Origin: Chlamydiota bacterium
GTDB taxonomy: Bacteria; Auribacterota; JACPWU01
Reading direction: 5' to 3'
Length of the DNA stretch: 54,051 nt
NCBI GenBank assembly: GCA_016178055.1
Contig: JACOUC010000030.1
Location: 1-54,051 of the forward strand
A model generated the notes under the pieces. That model ran no database searches. It saw only the letters and a program-made list of their open reading frames with translations, and was not told the origin of the DNA. Numbering within the stretch: position 1 is the first letter of the stretch; each line of letters opens with the position of its first letter. The translations under genes and the position numbers were made by a program. Below, in pieces: positions 1-7,977 of the stretch.

Positions 1-135
1 TCCCCTTACCGAAGCCACGGATCGTCCATCGCTTTTATATACCGTCAAAATTGAGTGAGGCTTACTGAAGAGCCGTATGCGGAAAATCCGCACGTACGGT
101 TCCGTGAGGGGCATTGAAATATATGTCTACTCGAC
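1..135 (+). mobile_element. 3' end of a group II intron (domains V and VI)
   Basis: Positions 70-102 fold as the catalytic domain V hairpin: a lower stem starting GAGCCGT and closing ACGGTTC, an internal bulge, and an upper GCGGA/TCCGC stem. This matches the standard bacterial domain V. A short domain VI-like stem follows (GGCAT pairing with ATGTC, about 110-127). The run CTACTCGAC at 127-135 fits a group II 3' splice end, so the exon probably resumes near 136. The rest of the intron and any reverse transcriptase lie before the window; short frames at 1-66 are too short to identify. Confidence 0.8.
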
Positions 136-157
136 AGGATTAGCAAGTCGGGTTTTT

Positions 158-185
158 CTTTGAGCTTTAAACTTTGAACTTTGAA
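158..185 (+). repeat. heptameric tandem repeat (CTTTRAR x4)
   Basis: Four consecutive 7-nt units, CTTTGAG, CTTTAAA, CTTTGAA, CTTTGAA, lie just before the trigger factor ribosome binding site. It is one of several different heptamer arrays in intergenic spaces of this window. Confidence 0.75.
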
Positions 186-205
186 CTGTTTTGTAAGGAG
201 TTACT

Positions 206-1444
206 GTGAACATTCAAGTTGAAGATAAAAAGCCTTGTCAGAAGGCATTAAAGATTGCTCTACCGAGCCATGATTTGAAGGAAGCTCATCAGAAAGTCCT
301 TCACGATTTTCAGAAGCAGTCTCGCGTTCCTGGTTTTCGACAGGGGAAGGCCCCGCTCAAGATGGTTGAATCTCGTTTCTCGAGTGAGATTAAGTCAGAG
401 GTTTTAAAGTTTTTGCTTCCCAAAATTTGCCGCGATGCCTTGCACTCTGAAAAAATTCAGGCGATCAGTGATCCGGTTGTAGATCAAATTAAATATGATT
501 TAGAAAAGGGGCTTACTTTTGAAGCGGTAGTGGATATCTTGCCTAAAGTGGATCTGCCCGAATACAAGAAGTTAGAGCTCGAAAAACCTGCCATCACAGT
601 GAGTGAAGAAGAAATGGATAAAATGATTGAAGAATTAAAGGAACATCGAGCCCTTTTTAAACCTGTTCCCGATAAAATATTGGCTCATGACGATTATGCC
701 GTGGTCGATTATTCAACAGTCGATCCTAAAGGTAAGAAAGAAGATCATAAAAATGCTTTAATCGCAATCACTGAAAAAGGGAAGAACGAATTGAGTGATC
801 AATTGGTGGGGATGCAAGTGGGCGAGACACGCAAAGTCATGTTAGAAGGGCCTAAGTTGACTTTTCAAGTGACGCTGAATGAAGTGAAAGAAAAAATTCT
901 TCCTCAGCTTGACGAAGATTTTTTTAAGGAATTTCAGGTGGCAGATCTCGAGGGCTTAAGGCTTAAAGTAAAGTCTGAAATTGAGGTTTATAAGACAAAA
1001 ACAGGAGAGCAGGCCCTTCGCAATCAAGCGGTTCGGATATTATCCGATCGAGTCACTTTTGATGTTCCTTCTTCTCAAACACGTCAAGAGGTCGAGAATC
1101 TTTATTCAGAATTATTGGGACAAGTTCGCCAGGGGCTCGTTTCTCGAAAAAACTTGGAGGATCCTAAGCTTGATGAAAATCTGCATAAAGAGGCTCTTCG
1201 GCGAGTGCGGGTTTCCTACCTTCTTCATCATATTGCCGAGAAAGAGACTTTGAAAGTAGAGGATCAAGAATTAACAAATGAAGTTCTACGTATATCACAA
1301 AATGTGGGAAAATCTCCTGAGGAGGTCCGAGCGAGCTTTGAAAAGGAGAATCGCTTAGAGGTTTTAAGGTCCAGAATCACTCAGGATAAGGTGATAGATT
1401 TCATTCTTGAAAATGCTATAATAAAAACAGTCAATGGGAAGTAG
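206..1444 (+). CDS. tig: trigger factor (ribosome-associated chaperone)
   Basis: A cytoplasmic chaperone that binds nascent chains at the ribosome exit and has peptidyl-prolyl isomerase activity. The ribosome-binding signature GFRQGK is at residues 43-48. A short FKBP-like middle domain spans about 150-235 and a SurA-like C-terminal chaperone region follows. At 412 residues it is slightly shorter than the usual ~430, mainly in the FKBP part. The start is GTG at 206, with AAGGAG at 195-200. It is followed by clpP and clpX, the classical tig-clpP-clpX order, which supports the call. Confidence 0.95.
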   Translation: MNIQVEDKKPCQKALKIALPSHDLKEAHQKVLHDFQKQSRVPGFRQGKAPLKMVESRFSSEIKSEVLKFLLPKICRDALHSEKIQAISDPVVDQIKYDLEKGLTFEAVVDILPKVDLPEYKKLELEKPAITVSEEEMDKMIEELKEHRALFKPVPDKILAHDDYAVVDYSTVDPKGKKEDHKNALIAITEKGKNELSDQLVGMQVGETRKVMLEGPKLTFQVTLNEVKEKILPQLDEDFFKEFQVADLEGLRLKVKSEIEVYKTKTGEQALRNQAVRILSDRVTFDVPSSQTRQEVENLYSELLGQVRQGLVSRKNLEDPKLDENLHKEALRRVRVSYLLHHIAEKETLKVEDQELTNEVLRISQNVGKSPEEVRASFEKENRLEVLRSRITQDKVIDFILENAIIKTVNGK

Positions 1445-1490
1445 AACTTTTTCTAAAGGGGTAAATAGCGATGACAAAGGAGAAGCGAAG

Positions 1491-2099
1491 ATGTTGATTC
1501 CAATGGTAGTAGAGCAATCGGGTCGGGTTGAACGTGCGTATGATATTTATTCCCGGTTATTAAAGGATCGTATTGTTTTTTTGGGTACAGCGATTGATGA
1601 TAATGTTTCCAATTTGGTGGTTGCCCAAATGCTTTTTCTCCAAACCGAAGATCCTGAGAAGGATATTAATATTTATATTAATTCTCCTGGAGGATCTGTT
1701 ACGGCGGGCCTCGCGATCTATGATACGATACAATTTGTAAAGTGTCCGGTCACGACCTATTGTATTGGGCAGGCCTCGAGTATGGGGGCTCTTCTTTTAG
1801 CGGCAGGGACCAAGGGAAAGCGTTTTGCGCTTCCTCATGCAAGAATTATGATTCACCAGCCCTGGGGAGGAGCGCAAGGTTCGGCCAGTGATATTCATAT
1901 TCAAGCGAAAGAAATTTTAAGACTAAAGGAAGACTTAAACAAAATTTTGGTTCATCATACGGGGCAATCGATGGAAAAAATTGTTCAGGATGCCGATCGC
2001 GATTTTTTTATGTCGGCTGAGGAAGCACAGAATTATGGACTGGTGGATAAAGTTGTCCGAGCCAGCTCCGATGGCAAGACGATGGGGGACGTTCATTGA
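1491..2099 (+). CDS. clpP: ATP-dependent Clp protease proteolytic subunit
   Basis: Serine protease of the tetradecameric ClpP barrel, working with ClpX or another Clp ATPase in the cytoplasm. With the ATG at 1491 (AAGGAG a few bases upstream) the protein has 202 residues and the catalytic triad falls at Ser97 (in QASSMG), His122 (in MIHQP) and Asp171 (in RDFFMS), the same numbers as mature E. coli ClpP. The oxyanion-hole SPGG motif is also present. An upstream in-frame ATG at 1434 overlaps the end of tig and has no ribosome binding site, so I reject it. Confidence 0.95.
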   Translation: MLIPMVVEQSGRVERAYDIYSRLLKDRIVFLGTAIDDNVSNLVVAQMLFLQTEDPEKDINIYINSPGGSVTAGLAIYDTIQFVKCPVTTYCIGQASSMGALLLAAGTKGKRFALPHARIMIHQPWGGAQGSASDIHIQAKEILRLKEDLNKILVHHTGQSMEKIVQDADRDFFMSAEEAQNYGLVDKVVRASSDGKTMGDVH

Positions 2100-2227
2100 T
2101 TTATTGATTTGAATATCGATGGGTGAAATAGATGACGAACTTGTTAACTTTAAAATAAAAAGAGATAGAGAAACCTACGAGATTGCATGTATGACAAAGT
2201 AAGTAATGTCACACAAAAAAATAATAC

Positions 2228-2273
2228 CCAACCCTTCGAGGGGCTCAAGACAGGCTCTGAGCGCGAGGGTTGG
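2228..2273. repeat. dispersed palindrome (CCAACCCT...AGGGTTGG)
   Basis: An imperfect inverted repeat in the 210-bp clpP-clpX gap. Arms CCAACCCTTCG and CGAGGGTTGG flank a GGGGCTCAAGACAGGCTCTGAGCG core of the type that recurs as interspersed palindromes in many bacterial genomes (recognised from memory). There is no following T run, so it is not a typical terminator. The rest of the gap (2100-2227) shows nothing I can name. Confidence 0.55.
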
Positions 2274-2309
2274 ATCTAACAATAAAATTCAAAGCTTTAA
2301 AGGAATCCA

Positions 2310-3596
2310 ATGGATATGAAAAAAAGTCCGGGCGGGGATCTTTCGGAATGCTCTTTTTGCGGAAAGGGGCAAGAGGAAGTCCGTAAATTAATCATGGGGC
2401 CTGGCGTTTACATTTGTGATGAATGCGTTAAACGCTGTGAAGATATTCTAGGTCGCGATGCCTCTTTTGCTAAAAAGAAGCAGCAAAGAGATGTTCTTAA
2501 AGTTCCTAAGCCGGGTTTTATTAAGAAAAAACTAGACGAATATATTATTGGTCAAGATCGGGCCAAAAAAGCCTTGTCCGTTGCAGTCCATAATCATTAT
2601 AAGAGAATCAATCACGGCAGTGTTGAAGCGGATGATGTGGAATTGGAGAAAAGCAATATTCTTTTAATTGGGCCGACGGGGAGTGGAAAAACTTTAATGG
2701 CCCGGACGCTTGCTAGAATTTTGGATGTCCCTTTTTGTATGGCCGATGCGACCACTTTGACTGAGGCTGGTTATGTGGGTGAAGATGTCGAAAATATTTT
2801 ACTCAAATTATTAATGACGGCAAATTTTGATGTGAGTCGTGCTGAGGTGGGAATTGTTTATATTGATGAAATTGATAAAATTCGTAGGACTACAGATAAT
2901 GTTTCGATTACCCGTGACGTTTCGGGAGAGGGAGTACAGCAGGCCCTTTTAAAAATTTTGGAAGGGACGGTTGCCAATGTTCCTCCTCAAGGAGGAAGAA
3001 AACATCCCCATCAGGAATATATTCAACTCAATACCAGTCATATTTTATTTATTTGCGGGGGGGCCTTCATTGATTTAGATAAGGTGATTCTCCGCCGGCT
3101 TGGAAATAAGGTGATTGGTTTTGGGGCTGAGGTGAAGGCTTCTCAGGATCGGTATCGCCAGGAGGTTCTATCCTTGGTAGAGCCGGAGGATTTGATTAAA
3201 TATGGTATGATTCCTGAATTTATTGGAAGGCTTCCTGTGGTTGGAGTTTTGGGAGGTTTGACAGAACATGAATTGGTTCGGATTTTAACAGAGCCTAAAA
3301 ATGCCCTCGTTAAACAATATCAAAAATTATTTAGGATGGAGGGTGTGAGTCTTAAATTTTCTGATGATGCTTTGAAAGCTTTGGCGAAGGTTGCGATTCA
3401 AAAGGGAACAGGAGCTCGTGCGCTTCGGGCCATTTTAGAAGACATGATGATGGACATAATGTTTGAAATTCCTTCACGGGAGGATGTCGTGGAGTGTTTG
3501 GTTACAGAGGATGTTATCTTAAATAAAGGGTTGCCTTCCCTCACACTTAAGACAAATATAGAAATAGATAACGATTTAAAAAAACGGATTGCCTGA
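2310..3596 (+). CDS. clpX: ClpX ATPase subunit of the Clp protease
   Basis: AAA+ unfoldase that recognises tagged substrates and feeds them to ClpP. The N-terminal zinc-binding domain has Cys14, Cys17, Cys36 and Cys39. Walker A is GPTGSGKT at 121-128, the pore loop GYVGED at about 154-159, and Walker B ends in DE at 186-187. Sensor 2 is in GTGARALRA near residue 375. The 428-residue length is normal for ClpX. The start ATG at 2310 follows AAAGGA; a second ATG at 2316 is possible. The 210-bp gap after clpP could hold its own promoter. Confidence 0.96.
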   Translation: MDMKKSPGGDLSECSFCGKGQEEVRKLIMGPGVYICDECVKRCEDILGRDASFAKKKQQRDVLKVPKPGFIKKKLDEYIIGQDRAKKALSVAVHNHYKRINHGSVEADDVELEKSNILLIGPTGSGKTLMARTLARILDVPFCMADATTLTEAGYVGEDVENILLKLLMTANFDVSRAEVGIVYIDEIDKIRRTTDNVSITRDVSGEGVQQALLKILEGTVANVPPQGGRKHPHQEYIQLNTSHILFICGGAFIDLDKVILRRLGNKVIGFGAEVKASQDRYRQEVLSLVEPEDLIKYGMIPEFIGRLPVVGVLGGLTEHELVRILTEPKNALVKQYQKLFRMEGVSLKFSDDALKALAKVAIQKGTGARALRAILEDMMMDIMFEIPSREDVVECLVTEDVILNKGLPSLTLKTNIEIDNDLKKRIA

Positions 3597-3643
3597 CTCC
3601 CATAAAAAACCTTCCAGAAATAAATTAAGAGAGGTGAGTGATT

Positions 3644-4786
3644 ATGAAAAAACAGTATCTTTTTGCGCCTGGACCCACCCCGGTTCCACCGGAGGCTCTA
3701 GAGGTGATGGCTCGACCCATCATGCATCACAGGACAGCACAATTTCGAGAGATTTTTAAAGAGGTTTCAGAATCTCTGAAAGTGATTTTCCAAACGAAAA
3801 ATTCCGTTCTGACTTTTGGTTCAAGTGGAACGGGAGCGATGGAGGCTTCTGTCACCAATGTTCTTTCACCGGGTGATCGGGCCTTAGTGATTAATGGAGG
3901 AAAGTTTGGCGAACGTTTTCTGGATATCTGTAAGGCTTATGGGATTGAAGCGATTGAGATTCCTGTCAAATGGGGAACAGCTGTTCAGCCTGGAGTCGTT
4001 GAAGAAAAATTAAAAGAGCAAGGAAGCAAGATCAAGGCCGTTTATTCTACCTTGTGTGAAACCTCGACAGGGGTGGTTCATGACATTCAAGCCTTGGGAG
4101 CCATTGTTGCAAAGACACCCGCTATTTTGGTCGTCGATGCGATCAGTGGACTTGCAGCCGATGATTTAAGAACGGATGAATGGAATGTCGATATTGCCAT
4201 TGGCGCCTCTCAAAAGGGTTTGATGGTTCCTCCGGGTTTAGCCTTTACGGCTTTAAGTCAGAAGGCTTGGAAAGTCGTTGAAGTGAGTGCACGGAAGGTT
4301 TTTTATTTTAGCTTTCAAGCGGCTCGAAAGGCCTTAGAGGCATCGGAAAATCCTTTTACTCCTCCGATTTCACTTTTGATGGCCTTGCGTGAAACCCTGA
4401 AAATGATCGAGAGTGAAGGGATGAATCGTGTGATTGAACGCCATGCCAAATTGGCTGAAGCAACGCGTGAAGGCGTTCGTGCTTTGGGTCTTGAGCTCTA
4501 TGCTCCTCAATGTGCTTCCAATGCGGTCACAGCGGTCAAAGTTCCTCAAGGAATGGAAGGGGCAGCCCTCAATAAAAAGCTTCGTGAAAATTATGGCGTG
4601 ACGGTTGCTGGAGGGCAGGGTTCTTTGAAGGGGAAAATTTTCCGGATTGCGCACTTAGGATATTGTAATTCCTTTGATGTTTTAATTGCTTTATCCGCTG
4701 TAGAAAATGCCCTGAGAGAGTTGGGTTATTCGTCCGAAAAAGGTCGAGCGGTTCAAGCCGCACAGGGAGTTTTTCAAACATCGTAA
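3644..4786 (+). CDS. class V PLP aminotransferase (serine-pyruvate / alanine-glyoxylate type)
   Basis: A fold-type I PLP enzyme of the serine-pyruvate/alanine-glyoxylate aminotransferase family. The opening LFAPGPTPVP, the GSSGTGAMEA phosphate-binding region and the Schiff-base lysine in ASQKGLM (Lys191) are visible. The start ATG at 3644 has GAGGTGA six bases upstream; the in-frame GTG at 3638 touches that site and is rejected. Its position directly before serA suggests it supplies the transamination step of serine synthesis in place of a SerC-type enzyme, or interconverts serine and glycine precursors. That role is inferred from context. Confidence 0.9.
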   Translation: MKKQYLFAPGPTPVPPEALEVMARPIMHHRTAQFREIFKEVSESLKVIFQTKNSVLTFGSSGTGAMEASVTNVLSPGDRALVINGGKFGERFLDICKAYGIEAIEIPVKWGTAVQPGVVEEKLKEQGSKIKAVYSTLCETSTGVVHDIQALGAIVAKTPAILVVDAISGLAADDLRTDEWNVDIAIGASQKGLMVPPGLAFTALSQKAWKVVEVSARKVFYFSFQAARKALEASENPFTPPISLLMALRETLKMIESEGMNRVIERHAKLAEATREGVRALGLELYAPQCASNAVTAVKVPQGMEGAALNKKLRENYGVTVAGGQGSLKGKIFRIAHLGYCNSFDVLIALSAVENALRELGYSSEKGRAVQAAQGVFQTS

Positions 4787-4868
4787 TTACAAAAAATAGT
4801 CACCGGTCACCAGTAGCCGGAAACAGGAGATTGGCGATAGGGGATCCGTAACTAAAGAGGGGATTTTT

Positions 4869-6452
4869 ATGAAAATTTTGGTTTCTGATCCGTTGGCATC
4901 GCAGGGGCTGGAGATTTTAAAAAAAGAGACGGACTTTCAGGTTGATGTGAAGACCGGTTTATCCGAAGAAGCTCTTTGTCAGATTATTTCAGATTATGAC
5001 GCGATGATTGTTCGCAGTCAAACTCAAGTGACTGCAAAGCTCATTCAGGCCTCAAAAAAACTTAAGGTGATTGCAAGGGCTGGGGTTGGTGTTGACAACG
5101 TGGACGTAGAAGAGGCGACTAAGCGAGGGATTGTCGTCATGAATACCCCTGGCGGAAATACGATCTCTACCGCCGAACATACTTTTTCCATGATCATGGC
5201 ACTCTCGAGAAATATTCCCCAAGCCAATGCCTCTGTTAAAAAAGGGGAATGGGAGCGCAAAAAATTTACAGGAGTTGAGCTTTGTGGGAAAACTTTAGGG
5301 ATTGTAGGACTCGGTCGCATTGGCTTTGAAGTTGCTAAGCGGGCGATGGCCTTTAACATGAAGGTCATTGCTTATGATCCTTTTATCTCTCCAGAAAAAA
5401 TGAGTAAGCATGATATTGAAGCTACGGGTTTAGATGCGATTTATGAAAGGTCTGATTACATTACGGTTCATACCCCTTTGACCCGAGAAACCGAAAAATT
5501 GGTGAGTACGGCCGCATTCGAAAAGATGAAAAAAGGCGTTCGAATTATTAATTGTGCCAGGGGAGGCGTGGTGGATGAGGGGGCCTTATGTCAATTTATT
5601 CAATCAGGAAAAGTTGCTGGGGCTGCCCTGGATGTTTTTGAAAATGAGCCGCCTAAGGATCACCCTCTGTTGAAGCTGGATAGGGTGATCGCAACTCCTC
5701 ACCTTGGAGCTGCGACCGAAGAGGCACAAGTGAGTGTTGCGGTCGAGGTCGCCCATCAGGTGATTCAAGCCTTAAAAAAAGGGGTGATGATCAATGCGGT
5801 CAACGCTCCAGCCATGGACTCTGAGGTGATGAAGCAGTTAGGACCCTATCTTTATTTGGGAGAGAAGCTTGGACTTCTTTTGGCTCAGCTCATCACAGGC
5901 TCGATCCGTGAGATCTCTGTTCGCTATACAGGGACTGTGAGTGAGCTGGATGTTAAACCGATCTCTTTGAGTGTTTTAAAGGGAATCTTGGGGCATGCCC
6001 TTCAAGAATCAGTCAATTTTGTCAATGCCCCTCTTTTGGCAAGGGGGCGTGGCATTGAAGTGACAGAATCCAAGAGCACGATTGCTCAAGATTTTGCGGA
6101 TTTGATTGCGGTTGAGGCTCGAACCGACGGGAAGGTTTATTCTATTGAAGGAACCCTTTTTGGAACTCGTAAAGAATCTCGAGTCGTTCGAATGAATGGT
6201 TATCATGTCGATGCCGTCCCTTTGGGTTATCTTTTGGTGTTGTCCAATGAAGACAAGCCTGGGCTTGTGGCTGGCGTTTCTTCCATTCTAGGTAGAAATC
6301 ATATTAACATTGCAGGAATGACGGTGGGGAGAAACATTGTGGGAGGACAGGCCGTCACAGTCATGAACGTTGATAGCTCCATTCCAGAAAATGTTCTCAA
6401 GGAATTAGCCAAGGTGATTCACGTGTTGGACGTGAAAATGGTGGTGCTTTAA
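4869..6452 (+). CDS. serA: D-3-phosphoglycerate dehydrogenase (long form with ACT domain)
   Basis: Oxidises 3-phosphoglycerate to 3-phosphohydroxypyruvate with NAD, the first step of serine synthesis. At 527 residues it is the long form: catalytic and NAD-binding domains (GLGRIG at 147-152; the Arg motif NCARGG; the His motif TPHLGAATEEAQ), an intervening domain, and a C-terminal ACT domain (about 450-527) normally used for serine feedback. An 82-bp gap separates it from the aminotransferase; that gap contains degenerate 7-nt repeats (AGTCACC, GGTCACC, AGTAGCC). Confidence 0.95.
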   Translation: MKILVSDPLASQGLEILKKETDFQVDVKTGLSEEALCQIISDYDAMIVRSQTQVTAKLIQASKKLKVIARAGVGVDNVDVEEATKRGIVVMNTPGGNTISTAEHTFSMIMALSRNIPQANASVKKGEWERKKFTGVELCGKTLGIVGLGRIGFEVAKRAMAFNMKVIAYDPFISPEKMSKHDIEATGLDAIYERSDYITVHTPLTRETEKLVSTAAFEKMKKGVRIINCARGGVVDEGALCQFIQSGKVAGAALDVFENEPPKDHPLLKLDRVIATPHLGAATEEAQVSVAVEVAHQVIQALKKGVMINAVNAPAMDSEVMKQLGPYLYLGEKLGLLLAQLITGSIREISVRYTGTVSELDVKPISLSVLKGILGHALQESVNFVNAPLLARGRGIEVTESKSTIAQDFADLIAVEARTDGKVYSIEGTLFGTRKESRVVRMNGYHVDAVPLGYLLVLSNEDKPGLVAGVSSILGRNHINIAGMTVGRNIVGGQAVTVMNVDSSIPENVLKELAKVIHVLDVKMVVL

Positions 6453-6507
6453 TAAAGCAGCTAAATAGTCCATAGTCTACAATCCACTGAAATAAATGAT
6501 TCCTTAA

Positions 6508-6535
6508 ACTGTCGACCGTTGACTGTCGACCGTGG
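6508..6535 (+). repeat. 14-bp tandem duplication made of heptamers
   Basis: Two 14-bp copies (ACTGTCGACCGTTG and ACTGTCGACCGTGG) lie just before purA. The unit is itself two related 7-mers. This is another member of the heptamer arrays found in intergenic DNA here. Confidence 0.6.
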
Positions 6536-6552
6536 ACTTATGCGGAGTATAT

Positions 6553-7836
6553 GTGAACACAGTTTTAATCGGCGCACAATTTGGAGATGAGGGAAAAGGG
6601 AAGATCATTGATCTTTTGGCCCAGAAGTCTGACTACGTGGTTCGCTATCAGGGAGGAAACAATGCGGGCCATACGGTTGAAGTCAATGGAACCCAATTTA
6701 TTTTACATCTTATTCCCTCTGGAATTTTGCATCCAGAGGTTCGGTGTGTCATTGGTCATGGGGTTGTTGTTAATCCCGCAGCCTTGCTGGAAGAGATTAA
6801 ATATCTTGCTTCTAAAGGTGTTCATGTTGATGAGAAGCGTCTTTTTATCAGTGAAGGGGTTCATTTGATTTTTCCCTATCATCAGGAATTGGATGTGCTC
6901 AGGGAAAAGAGGCGAGGAAAGGACCCAATTGGGACGACGAAAAAAGGGATTGGGCCTGCCTATGCAGACAAAGCAGCTCGATCAGGGATTCGTTTGGTAG
7001 ATCTTTATGATAAAGATCGCTTTTACCGCAAGTTGAAAGAGAATATCAATTTTGAAAATGAGATTTTCGAAAAAGTTTTTCATGCCCCTAAAGTTGATTT
7101 TGACCAAATTTTTGAACAGTATGTCCAGTATGGAAGGCAGTTAAAAAAATTTTCCTGTGATGTCATTGAACTTTTACATCAGGCCGTTAAAGAAAGAAAA
7201 TCGCTCCTTTTTGAGGGCGCTCAAGGAACACTTCTTGATGTCGATTTTGGAACCTATCCTTATGTCACCAGTTCCCATCCTGTTTCAGCAGGGGCTTGTG
7301 TGGGAAGCGGAATCAGTCCAAAAGCGCTTGATTCCATCATGGGAGTTCTTAAGGCCTATACAACTCGTGTAGGTGAAGGTCCCTTTCCAACAGAATTTTC
7401 AGGAGAGATGCAGGACCAGATTCGTACCCAGGGAAAAGAGTTTGGGGCAACCACGGGCCGGCCCCGACGATGCGGCTGGTTTGACGCAGCTCTTGCAAAA
7501 TATTCTGTTTTAATTAATGGGGTCGATTCTTTGGCCATCACCAAACTGGATGTTTTGGATGGAATGGAAGAATTAAAAATTTGTACAGGATATAGGTATC
7601 AGGGAAAGAGTTACCGCACCTTTCCTCATGATATTACGGTTCTTCGAGGTTGTGAACCCACCTATGAGGAGATGCCCGGATGGAAGGAGTCCATCAGTCA
7701 TATCAAGCATTATCAAGATTTACCTTTAAAAACGCGTCAATATATTGAAAGAATTGCAGAGCTTCTTGAAGCCAAGGTTAAAATTGTCTCAGTAGGAGCG
7801 GATCGAGACCAGACAATTTTTGTAAACAGTTTTTAG
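6553..7836 (+). CDS. purA: adenylosuccinate synthetase
   Basis: Joins IMP and aspartate using GTP, committing IMP to AMP synthesis. The GTP-binding loop GDEGKGK and the NNAGHTV motif are near the N-terminus, GTTKKGIGPAY lies about a third of the way in, and a TTGRPRRCGW motif is further along. The start GTG at 6553 has GGAG five bases upstream and gives 427 residues, the usual size. The longer in-frame extension to 6532 would add residues with no counterpart in the family, so I reject it. Confidence 0.96.
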   Translation: MNTVLIGAQFGDEGKGKIIDLLAQKSDYVVRYQGGNNAGHTVEVNGTQFILHLIPSGILHPEVRCVIGHGVVVNPAALLEEIKYLASKGVHVDEKRLFISEGVHLIFPYHQELDVLREKRRGKDPIGTTKKGIGPAYADKAARSGIRLVDLYDKDRFYRKLKENINFENEIFEKVFHAPKVDFDQIFEQYVQYGRQLKKFSCDVIELLHQAVKERKSLLFEGAQGTLLDVDFGTYPYVTSSHPVSAGACVGSGISPKALDSIMGVLKAYTTRVGEGPFPTEFSGEMQDQIRTQGKEFGATTGRPRRCGWFDAALAKYSVLINGVDSLAITKLDVLDGMEELKICTGYRYQGKSYRTFPHDITVLRGCEPTYEEMPGWKESISHIKHYQDLPLKTRQYIERIAELLEAKVKIVSVGADRDQTIFVNSF

Positions 7837-7872
7837 GAGTAAATCTCAAGTCACTATTACCATTGCACGGTG

Positions 7873-7977
7873 ATGATGGATCTTTACAAAATTATTGTGA
7901 AAACCGCTGTCTTTGGAACAATCTTTCGATGGAAAGTCTATCAGGGGTTTTATGAAAGAAAAGGGGTGAGGATATGA
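7873..7977 (+). CDS. possible small coupled ORF (34 residues), unknown
   Basis: A 34-codon frame starts at ATG 7873 (or 7876) and ends with TGA at 7975-7977, overlapping the ATG of the AAA+ gene in an ATGA arrangement typical of translational coupling. The peptide begins MMDLYKIIVK and has a short hydrophobic stretch then a basic tail. The upstream ribosome binding site is weak. It could be a leader peptide, a small partner of the ATPase, or chance. Confidence 0.3.
   Translation: MMDLYKIIVKTAVFGTIFRWKVYQGFYERKGVRI

Noticed and set aside
1-66. C-terminal fragment of an intron reverse transcriptase
   Set aside because: All three forward frames stop within 66 bases and none shows a recognisable maturase or endonuclease motif.
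981-1253. 90-residue open frame inside tig
   Set aside because: Lies wholly inside the trigger factor gene in another frame, has no ribosome binding site and no recognisable protein.
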